A DNA stretch of 64,000 nt, taken from the NCBI RefSeq assembly GCF_008642315.1, contig NZ_CP029192.1, positions 8,878,079 through 8,942,078 of the forward strand, read 5' to 3'. A program made the position numbers and the translations under genes. Under the pieces are notes generated by a model. It was not told the origin of the DNA, did no database searches, and saw only the letters and a program-made list of their open reading frames with translations. Source of the DNA: Streptomyces venezuelae (GTDB taxonomy: Bacteria; Actinomycetota; Actinomycetes; Streptomycetales; Streptomycetaceae). Shown in pieces: positions 51,540-59,919 of this stretch (within the stretch, counting starts at the first letter, position 1; the number at the start of each line of letters is the position of its first letter).

Positions 51540-51883
51540 GCACCACCCGTAAGTCCGACAGGTCGCTGCGGGAGAGAGCCCGTACGACTGGTTAGCCCAT
51601 AGCGAGAGGGCTGAGTCCGGGCCGGTGGTGCCGGTGGCCGTGCTGGTGGCTGGTGCCGTTGTGTCCTGTTTGGTGTGGGTATATGGCTGTTTGGGTTCTT
51701 GAGGTGTGCTTGAGGGTGGGTGGGGGTGGGTGGGGGGTGTGGTTGAGGGTGGGTGGAAACCAGCTGCGCGGTTTTGTATTGACAGGGGTGGGGGGACCGG
51801 TTTGAATCTGGGTGCGGTTTCGGGGTTCGGCTGGGGGCGTGGTAGGTGCGTTCCGGGGGCCGGTGGTGGTGTGGGGGGGCGTT
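51540..51883 (+). other. G/T-rich leader of the first SARP gene with strong G-quadruplex motif
   Basis: A 344-base spacer that becomes strongly G/T-rich from about 51660. At 51714-51737 the coding strand has five G runs (3,3,5,3,6) separated by single T bases, an exceptionally compact quadruplex pattern, and another partial set follows to 51756. The motif ends about 147 bases before the GTG start of the SARP gene. Confidence 0.6.
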
Positions 51884-53389
51884 GTGGAGATTGAGGTGTT
51901 GGGCGCGCTGGCGGTGCGGGTGGGTGGGTGTTCGGTGGTGCCGTCGGCTCCTAAGCCGCGGCAGGTGTTGGCGTTGTTGGCGTTGCATGTGGACCGGATG
52001 GTGCCGGTGTCGGTGTTGGCGCGGGAGTTGTGGGGGGTGGCTCCGCCGCGGAGTGCGCGGACGACGTTGCAGACGTATGTGTTGCAGTTGCGGGAGTTGA
52101 TCGGGGCGGCGTTGGAGCGGGGGGGTGTGGGGGGTGGGCGTCGGGGTGCCAAGGAGGTGTTGGTGACGATGCCGGGTGGGTATCGGTTGTGTGGTGGTGG
52201 GGGTGGTAGTGATGTGCGGGTTTTTGAGGAGTTGGCGGGGGCTGGTTATCGGGCGATGGATGTAGGGGATTGTGCGGGGGCGGCGGAGCGGCTGGGTCGG
52301 GCGCTGGCGTTGTGGTCGGGTACGGCTTTTGCGGATGTGCAGGCGGGTCCGCAGTTGCAGATGGAGATCAAGCGGCTGGATGAGAGCCGGTTGTGTGCGT
52401 TGGACCGGCGGATCGAGGCGGATCTGCGGCTGGGTCGTCATCGGGAGTTGCTGGCGGAGTTGACGGTGCTGGTCAATGGTTATCGTGCGCATGAGAGTCT
52501 GCATGCGCAGTACATGCTTGCGTTGCATCGTTCGGGCCGGCGGGGGGAGGCGTTGGATGCCTATCAGCGGTTGCGGGCCACGCTGGTGGGGGAGTTGGGT
52601 CTGGAGCCCTCGGCGCGGTTGCGGCGTCTGCAGCGTTTGATCCTGACCGCGGGCCACGACCTTGCCGCTCCCGTCCCCGTCCCGCCTGTTGCCGCTGCCG
52701 GCGGCCCTGCCCCTGCCCCCGTTCCGCCCGCCGCCGCTCCGCCTGGTGTTCCCGCCGGCGCCCCTGCTTCTGTCCCGCCCGCTGCCTCCGTGCCGTCTGG
52801 TGTTCCCGTGGGTGCGGCCGCTTCCGGTGTGCGGGGGGTGTCTGCTGCTCCTTCCCCCTCTGCCGCTCCGGTGGCCCCCGCGGCGCCCGCGGCTGAGGCG
52901 GCGTCTGCCGCTGCGGCGGTTCCCGCGGCGTCTGCTGCTGCGGGGGTTTCCGCGGTGTCTGCTGTCGCGGGGGTTTCTGTGGTGTCGGCTGCTGCGGCCG
53001 TTTCCGTGGTGGCTGCTGCTGAGGCTGTGTCTGCTGCCCCGTCGGGTCTCGTGGTGGCTGGCGCTCCTGCCGCGTCTGCTGCTCCGGCCGCTTCCGTGGT
53101 GGCTGCTGCTGAGGTTGCGTCTGCTGCTCCGGCCGCTTCCGCGGTGTCGGCCGCTGCGGGGGTTCCGGCGGTTTCCGCGGTGCCTGCGGCTGCGGTCGTG
53201 TCGGCTGTTCCGGCCGCCGTTTCGGCGGCTTGTGCTGCTTCGGCCGTTGCCGTTCCGGCGGTGTCTGCTGCTGCGGTGGCTCCGGTTGTGCCGGTGGCGT
53301 CGGCTGTTTGTGGTGTTCCTGGTGTTCCGGCTGTTCCGGCTGTTTGTGGTGTTCCGGTTGTTCCGGTGCGGTGGGTGTCCACCGGCTAG
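51884..53389 (+). CDS. SARP-family activator with very long Ala/Val/Pro-rich tail
   Basis: A 501-residue protein from the GTG at 51884. Residues 1-255 are a complete SARP: winged helix (VEIEVLGALAVRVGG, KPRQVLALLALHVDRM, TTLQTYVLQLRELIG) and BTAD domain (FEELAGAGYRAMDVGDC to ARLRRLQRL). SARPs bind heptameric direct repeats and activate antibiotic genes. After about residue 262 the frame continues for roughly 240 residues of almost pure Ala, Val, Pro and Ser (VSAVSAVAGVSVVSAAAAVS type), unlike any SARP known to me. Codon third positions stay G/T- and C-rich. A related SARP follows at 54085. The tail could be read-through of repeat DNA. Confidence 0.85.
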   Translation: MEIEVLGALAVRVGGCSVVPSAPKPRQVLALLALHVDRMVPVSVLARELWGVAPPRSARTTLQTYVLQLRELIGAALERGGVGGGRRGAKEVLVTMPGGYRLCGGGGGSDVRVFEELAGAGYRAMDVGDCAGAAERLGRALALWSGTAFADVQAGPQLQMEIKRLDESRLCALDRRIEADLRLGRHRELLAELTVLVNGYRAHESLHAQYMLALHRSGRRGEALDAYQRLRATLVGELGLEPSARLRRLQRLILTAGHDLAAPVPVPPVAAAGGPAPAPVPPAAAPPGVPAGAPASVPPAASVPSGVPVGAAASGVRGVSAAPSPSAAPVAPAAPAAEAASAAAAVPAASAAAGVSAVSAVAGVSVVSAAAAVSVVAAAEAVSAAPSGLVVAGAPAASAAPAASVVAAAEVASAAPAASAVSAAAGVPAVSAVPAAAVVSAVPAAVSAACAASAVAVPAVSAAAVAPVVPVASAVCGVPGVPAVPAVCGVPVVPVRWVSTG

Positions 53390-54084
53390 TGTCCCGCCCG
53401 GTGGGCGGGCTGGGCCTCCGGTGTGGCCCGGGGGTGTTGTCCGGGCCGGGGTCCGGGGTGGGGTTTCGGTGTCTGTTTCTGTTTCTCCTTCCGTGTACTT
53501 GCCCGTCTGCTGTGAGTTCCGTGAAGGGGCGGGCGGGGTGTGCCGGTGGAGGCGTGTGCCGCCCCCGGGCCGGCCGCGCCGTGCTCGAGTGCACCACTTC
53601 GTATCACCGCGTCGTACGACCGCGTACTACTACGTACCACCGCTTCGTACTGCTACGTACCACTGCTTCGTACTTCTACGTACCACCGTGTACTGCTATG
53701 TACCACTGTGTGCTGCTAGGTGTCGTCTGTGTGTGAGTGTCGGCCGGTGTGTCCCACCGTCGTGGTCGTGTACCGCAGTTGGGCACTGTTTTGGACGTGT
53801 GGATCCAAGGGAGCGTGAGGGGGGGCTGTGGGGGTGTGCGGCAACGTTTCCTTGCCGGCCGTGCGGATTTCATCCCGGGCCAGGTGTTCCTGGCCGGTGC
53901 CGCCTACCGTGCAACACGCCTCTGTGCAGTTGTCTTTGACGTCGTGTCAGCCCGGTGCGGGTGCGGGTTCGTGTGTGGGGGGTTTGTTGCGGCGAGAGGA
54001 GGGTGCGCTGGGTTGGTGAGGGAGGACGTCCGCGGCGACGGAATGCAGTCAAGACAAGAACTCGACGAAGTACGGAGATAACCC
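53390..54084. other. Spacer between the two SARP genes
   Basis: A 695-base region without a convincing gene; open frames here have poor coding character. It contains the tacgtaccac repeat array at 53631-53716 and continues the unusual G/T-rich composition up to about 53560. The last 70 bases hold the leader of the second SARP gene, with a weak gagat site before its ATG. Confidence 0.55.
53631..53716 (+). repeat. Tandem tacgtaccac repeats upstream of the second SARP gene
   Basis: Four units begin at 53631, 53654, 53677 and 53697, with spacings of 23, 23 and 20 bases. Each has tacgtaccac (tatgtaccac in the last) plus ctgc/cttc tails. Spacing near two helical turns invites a role as a regulator array. 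Confidence 0.65.
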
Positions 54085-54906
54085 ATGAAGATTCAGGTTC
54101 TGGGTCCGTTGAGCGCCGAGGTCAACGGGGGATCGATTGTTCCGACGGCACGCAAGCCGCGGCAGATCTTGTCCCTTTTTGCCCTCTATCCCGGGCAGGT
54201 CATGTCCGTGCCCACGCTCATGGAGGAGCTGTGGGGCACTGAACCGCCTCAGAGTGCGCTGACCACCCTGCAGACCTACATTCTCCAGTTGCGCCGGCAT
54301 CTGGGTACTGCGCTGGGGCCGGACAGGCCCGGCACGGCTAAGGAGGTCCTGGCCACCCGGCACGGCGGGTATCTGATGCAGATACCGGCCGAGGGGGTGG
54401 ACGTGCATGAGTACGACCGGCTGGCGGCCGAGGGCCGTGCGGCTTTCGAGGACGGTGATGACGGCCGGGCCGCTGATCACTTCCGCCGGGCGCTGGCGCT
54501 GTGGCGCGGGCCGGCGCTGGTGGATGTGCGGGTGGGTCCCATCCTGGAGATCGAGGTCATGCGTCTGGAGGAGTCGCGGCTGGGCACGGTGGAGCGGCGT
54601 ATCGATGCCGACCTGCGGCTGGGCCGGCACTCCGGGCTGATTGCCGAGCTCACCGAGCTGACCGCCCGTTATCCCCAGCATGAGGGGCTGCACTCGCAGG
54701 CGATGGTGGCGCTCTACCGGTCCGGGCGGCAGGCCTCGGCGCTGGAGATCTACCGCAAGCTGCGGATCCGCATGATCGAGGGACTGGGGGTGGAGCCCTC
54801 TCCGCAGGTGCAGCGGCTGCATCAGGCGATGCTGGCCGTCGATCCGCAGCTGGATGTCACCGCCGGGCCCCGGCGCACCTCCACCTTCGATCTCTACGCC
54901 GCCTGA
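54085..54906 (+). CDS. SARP-family pathway-specific activator
   Basis: A 273-residue SARP of normal length. The winged helix (MKIQVLGPLSAEVNGGS, KPRQILSLFALYPGQV, TTLQTYILQLRRHLG) is followed by the BTAD domain (DVHEYDRLAAEGRAAFEDG to PSPQVQRLHQAMLAVDPQ). SARPs such as ActII-ORF4 and DnrI switch on aromatic polyketide and other antibiotic clusters. It is a paralogue of the SARP at 51884 but without the tail, and it is followed at once by a perfect 19-bp hairpin. Likely targets are the aromatase/cyclase, rppA and downstream genes. Confidence 0.94.
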   Translation: MKIQVLGPLSAEVNGGSIVPTARKPRQILSLFALYPGQVMSVPTLMEELWGTEPPQSALTTLQTYILQLRRHLGTALGPDRPGTAKEVLATRHGGYLMQIPAEGVDVHEYDRLAAEGRAAFEDGDDGRAADHFRRALALWRGPALVDVRVGPILEIEVMRLEESRLGTVERRIDADLRLGRHSGLIAELTELTARYPQHEGLHSQAMVALYRSGRQASALEIYRKLRIRMIEGLGVEPSPQVQRLHQAMLAVDPQLDVTAGPRRTSTFDLYAA

Positions 54907-54912
54907 CCCACC

Positions 54913-54959
54913 CCCTGCCCCGCCCCCGCACGGCAGTGTCGTGCGGGGGCGGGGCAGGG
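54913..54959 (+). terminator. Strong intrinsic terminator hairpin after the second SARP gene
   Basis: CCCTGCCCCGCCCCCGCAC (54913-54931) pairs perfectly with GTGCGGGGGCGGGGCAGGG (54941-54959) across a 9-base loop, beginning 7 bases after the stop. The 19-bp GC stem should be extremely stable. Confidence 0.85.
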
Positions 54960-55210
54960 CAGGGGCGGTGCGGGGCGGGGGAGCGGCGGCAACCGCACTG
55001 CACCGCACTGGGCCGCACTGCACCGCACTGCACTGGGCCGCACTGCACTGGGCCGCTCTGCGCTGTGGTGCGAACGGGGCGGGGGCGGTGCACGTATCCG
55101 TCCCCGCCCCCGGCCGGCTTGTGCCCCGGCTCGGTCTGCTCCGGAGCGGCCCGGCCCGCCCGGTGCGGCCTGTTCCGGGGCCGCCGGTCCTGCCCGGTGC
55201 GGGTCGCTCC

Positions 55211-55327
55211 GGTGTTGTGGGACCGGTCCTGCCTGGTGCGGCCTGCTCCGGTGTTGTGGGACCGGTCCTGCCTGGTGCGGCCTGCTCCGGTGTTGTGGGA
55301 CCGGTCCTGCCTGGTGCGGTCTGCTTT
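55211..55327. repeat. Three tandem 39-bp units
   Basis: Units starting at 55211, 55250 and 55289 begin ggtgttgtgggaccgg and end ctgctcc (ctgcttt in the last). The first two are identical over 39 bases and the third diverges only near its end, implying recent tandem duplication. Confidence 0.85.
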
Positions 55328-56395
55328 GGTGCTGCCCATCCGACCCGGGCCCGGCCAGTTTTGGCGCGCCCTGTTCCGGGGCGGCCGGTCCTGCCCGGTG
55401 CGGGTTGCTCCGGCGTGGCTGGTCCTGCCCGGTGCGGGTTGCTCCGGCGTGGCTGGTCCTGCTTGGTGTGGCCTGCTCCCGTGTTGGCTGGTCCGGCTTG
55501 GTGCGGTCGGGCCGGGGTGGGCTCGGTCTCGTTCCTGGTGTGGGCGGTTCTGCCTGGGCGCGGCCGGTCGCTCTGGTGCGGTCTGCGTCGGGACGGCCAA
55601 ACCTGCCTGATGGGGCCTGCTTCGGGGTGCCGGTGCGGCCGGTCGCTCCGGTGCGGGTTGCTCCGGTGTGGCTGGTCCTGCCTGGTGTGGTCTGCTCCCG
55701 TGTCGGCCGGTCCGGCTTGGTGCGGTCGGGCCGGGGTGGGCCCGGTCTCGTTCCTGGTGGTCAGTTCTGCGGGGGCACGGCCGGTCCTCCGGTGCGGTCT
55801 GTGTCGGGGCGGCCGCTCTTGCGTGATGCGTGCTGGTCCGGGGCTGCTCGGTGCGGTCTGTGTCGGGGCGGCCGGTCGTGTGTGATGCGTGCTGGTCCGG
55901 GGCGGCCGGCACCTGCGGTGTGGTCTGTGCCGGGAGGAGCGGGCCTGCCTGATGCGGGTTGTTCCGGTGCCCCATCCCATCCCATCCCGTCCCGTCCCGT
56001 CCCGTCCCGTTTCGGCGTGCCGGTCCGGCTCCGTCCCCGGCGTGTTTTGGTGTGGCCTGCGCCGGGGCGGCCGGCTTGTTTGGTGGTCTGCTCCGGTTGG
56101 GTCGGTGCTGCCCGGGGCGGGCCGGGCCGGGGCGGGTCCGGCCTGCTTCGGTGCGGTCAGTGCCCCTCTGCCCTGGCCGGTTCTGCTGCGCACGCCCGGT
56201 CCCGGCTGCTCTTGTCCCGGCGTGGCCCGGCCTGGTCCGGCTCGGCGCGGGCGCTCTGGTCCGGTCCGGTGCCGCGTGGTGCGTGATGGTCCCCGGGGGT
56301 GTGGTGCAGTGCGGGGCGGTTCCGGGTGGTGCGGTGCGGTGTCGGGTGGTGCGGGGCGGGGTGGTGCCGCGTGGTGCGGGGCGGTGGCGGGTGTC

Positions 56396-56441
56396 GGGTG
56401 GGTGGGGGGGTGTGGTTTCGCGGGGTGTGGGGTGGGGGTGG
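56396..56441 (+). other. G-quadruplex-type motifs upstream of the aromatase/cyclase
   Basis: G3-T-G3-T-G7 at 56396-56410, followed by g4-tgt-g4-t-g5 from about 56422, on the coding strand, ending about 155 bases before the GTG of the cyclase gene. The pattern echoes that before the first SARP gene. Confidence 0.55.
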
Positions 56442-56596
56442 TGGGCCGAGGTGGACTCGAGCCGGGTGCGGGCGGGTGTCGAGCGGGCCGGGGCAGTGTG
56501 GAGTGGACCGCCACCGGCCGTATGCCGGGACCGCTGTCCCGCGCCGAACACGTGTGGGGCCGGGGGAGTCCGCGCGGGAGGAGACAGGGGACCGCG

Positions 56597-57553
56597 GTGA
56601 CCGGGGAGCGCATCCAGCAGCTGGCGCACGCGGTCGAGGTGGCCGCGCCCGCGCACGTCGTCTACGCGTTGATCGCCGATCCGGAACGGTGGCCGCTGTT
56701 TTTGCCGCGGATCCTGCACGCCCAGCGTCTGGACTTCGACGGTGTCCGTGAACGGCTGCGGATGTGGGCGCTGGCCGAGGGGCAGGTCACCGCTTGGACC
56801 TGCGTACGGGTGCAGGACCTGTCCCGCCGGCGGATCGCCTTCCGTCAGGACCAGCCGATGGAGGCGGCCGCCTCGATGGCCGGGGTGTGGCAGGTGGAGG
56901 AACGGGCGCCGGGCCGCTGCCGGCTGACCCTCACCCACGAGTTCAGCGCCGCGCGCGGACGGCTCCAGGACGAGGCCTGGCTGGGCGAAGTCGTCACCGC
57001 CAACAGCCACTCCGCGCTGCGCAGCCTGCGGTTGCTGGCCGAACAGGGGCCCCGCCTGGACCGGCTGGCGCTCTCCTTCGCCGAGTCCATCCGCCTCAAA
57101 GGGCCCGCCGAACTCGTCTACCACTTCCTCTACGACGTCTGCGCCTGGCCCGGCCGGCTCGCCCATGTGCGCCGGGCCGTGCTGGAAGAGCCCCGCCCGG
57201 GCATCCAGAAGGTCGCCCTGGACCTGGCCGCGGCCGACGGCAGCACTCCCACCGTGGCCGGTTTCCGTATCTGTTTCCCGCACGCCGGACGCATCGTGCA
57301 CAAGGCGACCGTGCCCCGCCCGTTGCTCGCCGCGCACTGCGGCGAGTGGTCGGTGCTGCCCGATGAGAGCGGCGTCACCGTGCTGTGCCAGCACCACGCC
57401 CTGTTGCGCGAGGACACCATCGAGCAGGTCCTGGGCCCCGGCGCGGACCTGGCCCGGGCCCACCGCGAGGTCCGCGCCGCCCTCACCCGCGAAACCCGCC
57501 AGATCCTGCGCCTGGCCCGCCACCACGCCGAATCCTCCATCCGCACCCTGTAA
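56597..57553 (+). CDS. Didomain polyketide aromatase/cyclase (SRPBCC)
   Basis: A 318-residue protein with two START-like (SRPBCC) halves. The first has VEVAAPAHVVYALIADPERWP and RERLRMWALAEGQVTAW; the second has IRLKGPAELVYHFLYDVCAWPG and GIQKVALDLAAADGS. This is the didomain aromatase/cyclase layout (ActVII-like) of type II polyketide clusters, where it closes and aromatises the first ring. The GTG at 56597 was chosen because the first domain begins right after; upstream frame is repeat DNA. No type II ketosynthase is in the window. Its nearness to a type III synthase (rppA) raises the possibility of another naphthalene-modifying role. Confidence 0.9.
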   Translation: MTGERIQQLAHAVEVAAPAHVVYALIADPERWPLFLPRILHAQRLDFDGVRERLRMWALAEGQVTAWTCVRVQDLSRRRIAFRQDQPMEAAASMAGVWQVEERAPGRCRLTLTHEFSAARGRLQDEAWLGEVVTANSHSALRSLRLLAEQGPRLDRLALSFAESIRLKGPAELVYHFLYDVCAWPGRLAHVRRAVLEEPRPGIQKVALDLAAADGSTPTVAGFRICFPHAGRIVHKATVPRPLLAAHCGEWSVLPDESGVTVLCQHHALLREDTIEQVLGPGADLARAHREVRAALTRETRQILRLARHHAESSIRTL

Positions 57554-58651
57554 CCCCCCGGCAGGCGGGACAGGCCCCCGACAGCTCACGCCACCCCCCC
57601 CGGGGGGGGGCAGGCCCGCCCGGACCCGGCCCGCCCCCCACGCACGCCGCTGCGGCCCCCAGCCACCGCAAAGAACACACCCCCACCGCCTCCCCACCGG
57701 TACCCGGCCCGGGCGACAACCTCTCCCCGTTACGCCTGCGCCCGGGAGCGGGGGAGCCGCCCGCGGGCCAGGGGGCAGCCACCCGCCCGGAAACGGCACC
57801 ACACCCCACGACGGCAGGGGCTGAGGCCCGGGCGGGCGGGTGAGGACGGCGACAGCCCGCCCCCCCCCGGGACAAGACCGGTTGCCTCCCCGGCCGCCAG
57901 CCCCCCCGGCCGGAGCGGGGGCGGGCGAGACCCACCGGGCCCGGGCGGAGTTCCTCTCCGAGGGCGACAGGACCGGGGCCGTCTCCCGGGGGGGGCAGCC
58001 GCCCCTGCGGGGCAGGAGTGCCCGCACGGCGCGGGAGGAGGAAGGAGTGCGGGCGGGATGCTCCACTGCCGGGCAGGCCGAAGACCACTGTCTGCCTGCC
58101 GGGCAAGGACGCGGCGCCCGAACCGCATGGGTGCACCCGAACCCGGTCCCCGAACCGCACCCGGCCCCGAACCGCACGGGTGCACGCCAACGGCCCCCGG
58201 CCCGCAGCCAGGACCACGCCCCCCACACACACACACGCACCCGAAGGCCCCACGTGGGCAACGCCCCTTGCCCGTAACGCCGCCGGCTCCTTGCTGCCAA
58301 CGCCTCATGCCGGGTGCGGACTTGTGCCGGCAACGCCCTGTTCCGGCACCGCCTGCTGCCCGTAACGCCTCGCATCGGCGCCCGCTCCACGCCGGGCCCC
58401 GTGTCGCCGACGCGCCATGCCGGGTACTGCCTCGCGTCGGCCCTACGGCGTGCCGGCGCTGCCCCACGCCGGTACGCCCCCTGCCCGTCGCACCTCCCGC
58501 CGGCAGTGCCCCGCCCTCGTGCCGGGGACTGCGCGGGCCGGCCGTCGCCTGCACCCGGGGCGGGTGGCCGTAGCGCGCGGCCGGGAGCAGGGGCCGCGCG
58601 ATCCGGGTTGCGGACGCCGCCCGGGCGGGCCGGGCGCGGCCTTCGCCCGGA

Positions 58652-58735
58652 GCGGCCGGGGACGCGGCCGGGGACGCGGCCGGGGGCGCGGCCGGGGATG
58701 CGGCCGGGGGCGCGGCCGGGGATGCGGCCGGGGGA
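58652..58735 (+). repeat. Seven tandem 12-bp units (gcggccggggac type)
   Basis: Starts at 58652, 58664, 58676, 58688, 58700, 58712 and 58724; the last two bases alternate ac, ac, gc, at, gc, at, ga. The array lies in non-coding DNA. Confidence 0.85.
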
Positions 58736-58926
58736 GGGGGTGGCGGGCCGCATGTCCCCTGCGGTGCGGGCCAGTTGGGCGGGCGTGGGTGTGCCGCCCC
58801 GCGCGGCCGCCCGGCCCCCTCGGGCGCCTTCCGGTGCCCGCTCCGGGCCGGTGTATCCGGCCTGCGGATTCACATCCGGGCCCTGCGCGGCGTGCCCGCC
58901 GCCCGGGAGCCCCCGCCACCGGCGCC

Positions 58927-58940
58927 GTGACCTACGTCAC
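58927..58940. promoter_or_regulatory. Inverted repeat GTGACCTACGTCAC
   Basis: GTGAC and GTCAC arms around a 4-base centre mark the start of the AT-richer 190-base zone about 1 kb before rppA. It may be an operator for a TetR- or GntR-type regulator; none is encoded nearby. Confidence 0.5.
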
Positions 58941-59468
58941 TTTCAGGGGCTCTTGGTGCGGGGACGGAATCCGTGTCACTATTTCCGCACGACTTCCCTG
59001 CCCAAATCCGTTACCACGGCGGCAGGTTGAGCATCACATCCCGCCACCCCTCCAGGGGCTAAGCCGATTTCACGTCTTTGCGGCTCGCCTTTTTCCCACG
59101 GTAATTTCCGCGCCCGCAGGCGGTGATGTCGGCGGCCCGGCAGGCCACGCCGGGGGCATTTTTCCCGGCGCCGGCGCTCGGTGCACCCCCTGTCCACGGC
59201 AACTGAGTGGACAAGGTGCCGTCGGCCCTGGCCCAGCGCACGCCAGGGGCGGGGTGCGCGGTCGGGTGCGGGAGCCGTCGGGGCCGGTCGGTTTGCGGGC
59301 GGGCGGCGTGCGCCGGCCGGGGGAGGGGCCCAGGCGTGAGCGGCCCCACCGCGTCCACGCGCCCGGCGAGTTGCCCGCGACGCGCCCGCCCGCACGGCGG
59401 TGCGGCGCGGTGCGGCGTCGTGCGCCCGCACGGCCGCCACCCTGCTCTGATTCCTCCGGCGCGTCTGT

Positions 59469-59582
59469 GCCCGCCACTGTTTCCGCGTCCGCTTGCCCCC
59501 CCTTGCGCCCGCCACTGTTTCCGCATCCGCTTGCCCCCCCTTGCGCCCGCCACTGTTTCCGCGTCCGCTTGCCCTCCTTGCG
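59469..59582. repeat. Three tandem 38-bp units upstream of rppA
   Basis: Units gcccgccactgtttccgc... start at 59469, 59507 and 59545, nearly identical apart from single changes (gcgtcc/gcatcc) and shortening of the C run in the third. They lie about 340 bases before the rppA start. Confidence 0.85.
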
Positions 59583-59919
59583 CCCGTCCTCCGCCCTCGC
59601 CCATCCGCCCGGTCAGTCCGGGCCGGCCGCTTGCCGGCCGACCTCATCCGGGCCGGGCCGGGCCGGGCGTGCAGGCAGTTGGGCGGGAGGGCCAAGGAGG
59701 AGGCGGGGGGCCCGCCGTTCATTTCGTGCCGCCTTCCCCGGCGCCCGCACCCCCTGGTTCCGCGCCCCGGCGCGGACCCGGCGCGGGCCCGGCGAAGGCG
59801 GCACGGCAGGCGATGTCACCGCTGTTCTTGCCGCCGCCCGCCCGGGCGGCGCCGCCGGGAGTGCGCGAGCGCTTCAGTCACGTGCAGAAGGCAGACTCTA
59901 GAGAAAGTGGATTCCCGAT

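Larger units (their letters stand above)
54960..56596. repeat. 1.6-kb repeat-rich, strand-asymmetric spacer
   Basis: Apart from repeats, no gene is recognised. It has ccgcactgcactgggc repeats near 54990-55060, three exact-type 39-bp units (55211-55327) and higher-order copies about 219 bases apart (compare 55473 and 55692) sharing tctcgttcctggtg. Near-copies around tgatgcgtgctggtccgggg lie at about 55824 and 55884, and pentamer repeats (catcc/cgtcc) at 55971-56013. The top strand is G/T-rich, broken by cctg. Long frames on both strands arise from the repeats and GC bias. It lies between a terminator and the aromatase/cyclase gene. Confidence 0.7.
57554..59919. other. 2.4-kb non-coding spacer between aromatase/cyclase and rppA
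   Basis: No convincing gene. The first 1.3 kb is extremely GC-rich, with a C8G9 run at 57594-57610 and a C run at about 57859. Tandem 12-mers lie at 58652-58735. From 58920 to 59110 the DNA is AT-richer and looks like a promoter/operator zone, with a GTGAC-N4-GTCAC palindrome at 58927-58940. Three 38-bp repeats lie at 59469-59582. Long frames here encode Arg/Pro/Gly-rich sequence and are rejected. Confidence 0.6.

Noticed and set aside
51278..52657. Minus-strand frame over the first SARP gene
   Set aside because: It is antisense to clear SARP motifs and is Gln/Pro/His/Arg-rich, an expected shadow of the G/T-rich coding strand.
55974..56013. Pentamer repeats considered as a possible CRISPR or integration site
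   Set aside because: Units of five bases without spacers are simple sequence repeats; no repeat-spacer pattern or cas gene was seen.
54857..58873. A 4-kb open minus-strand frame (over 1,300 residues)
   Set aside because: It is antisense to the aromatase/cyclase gene, consists of Arg/Pro/Gly/Thr repeats following the repeat DNA, and contains no domain. Such frames are expected in repeat-rich very-high-GC sequence.
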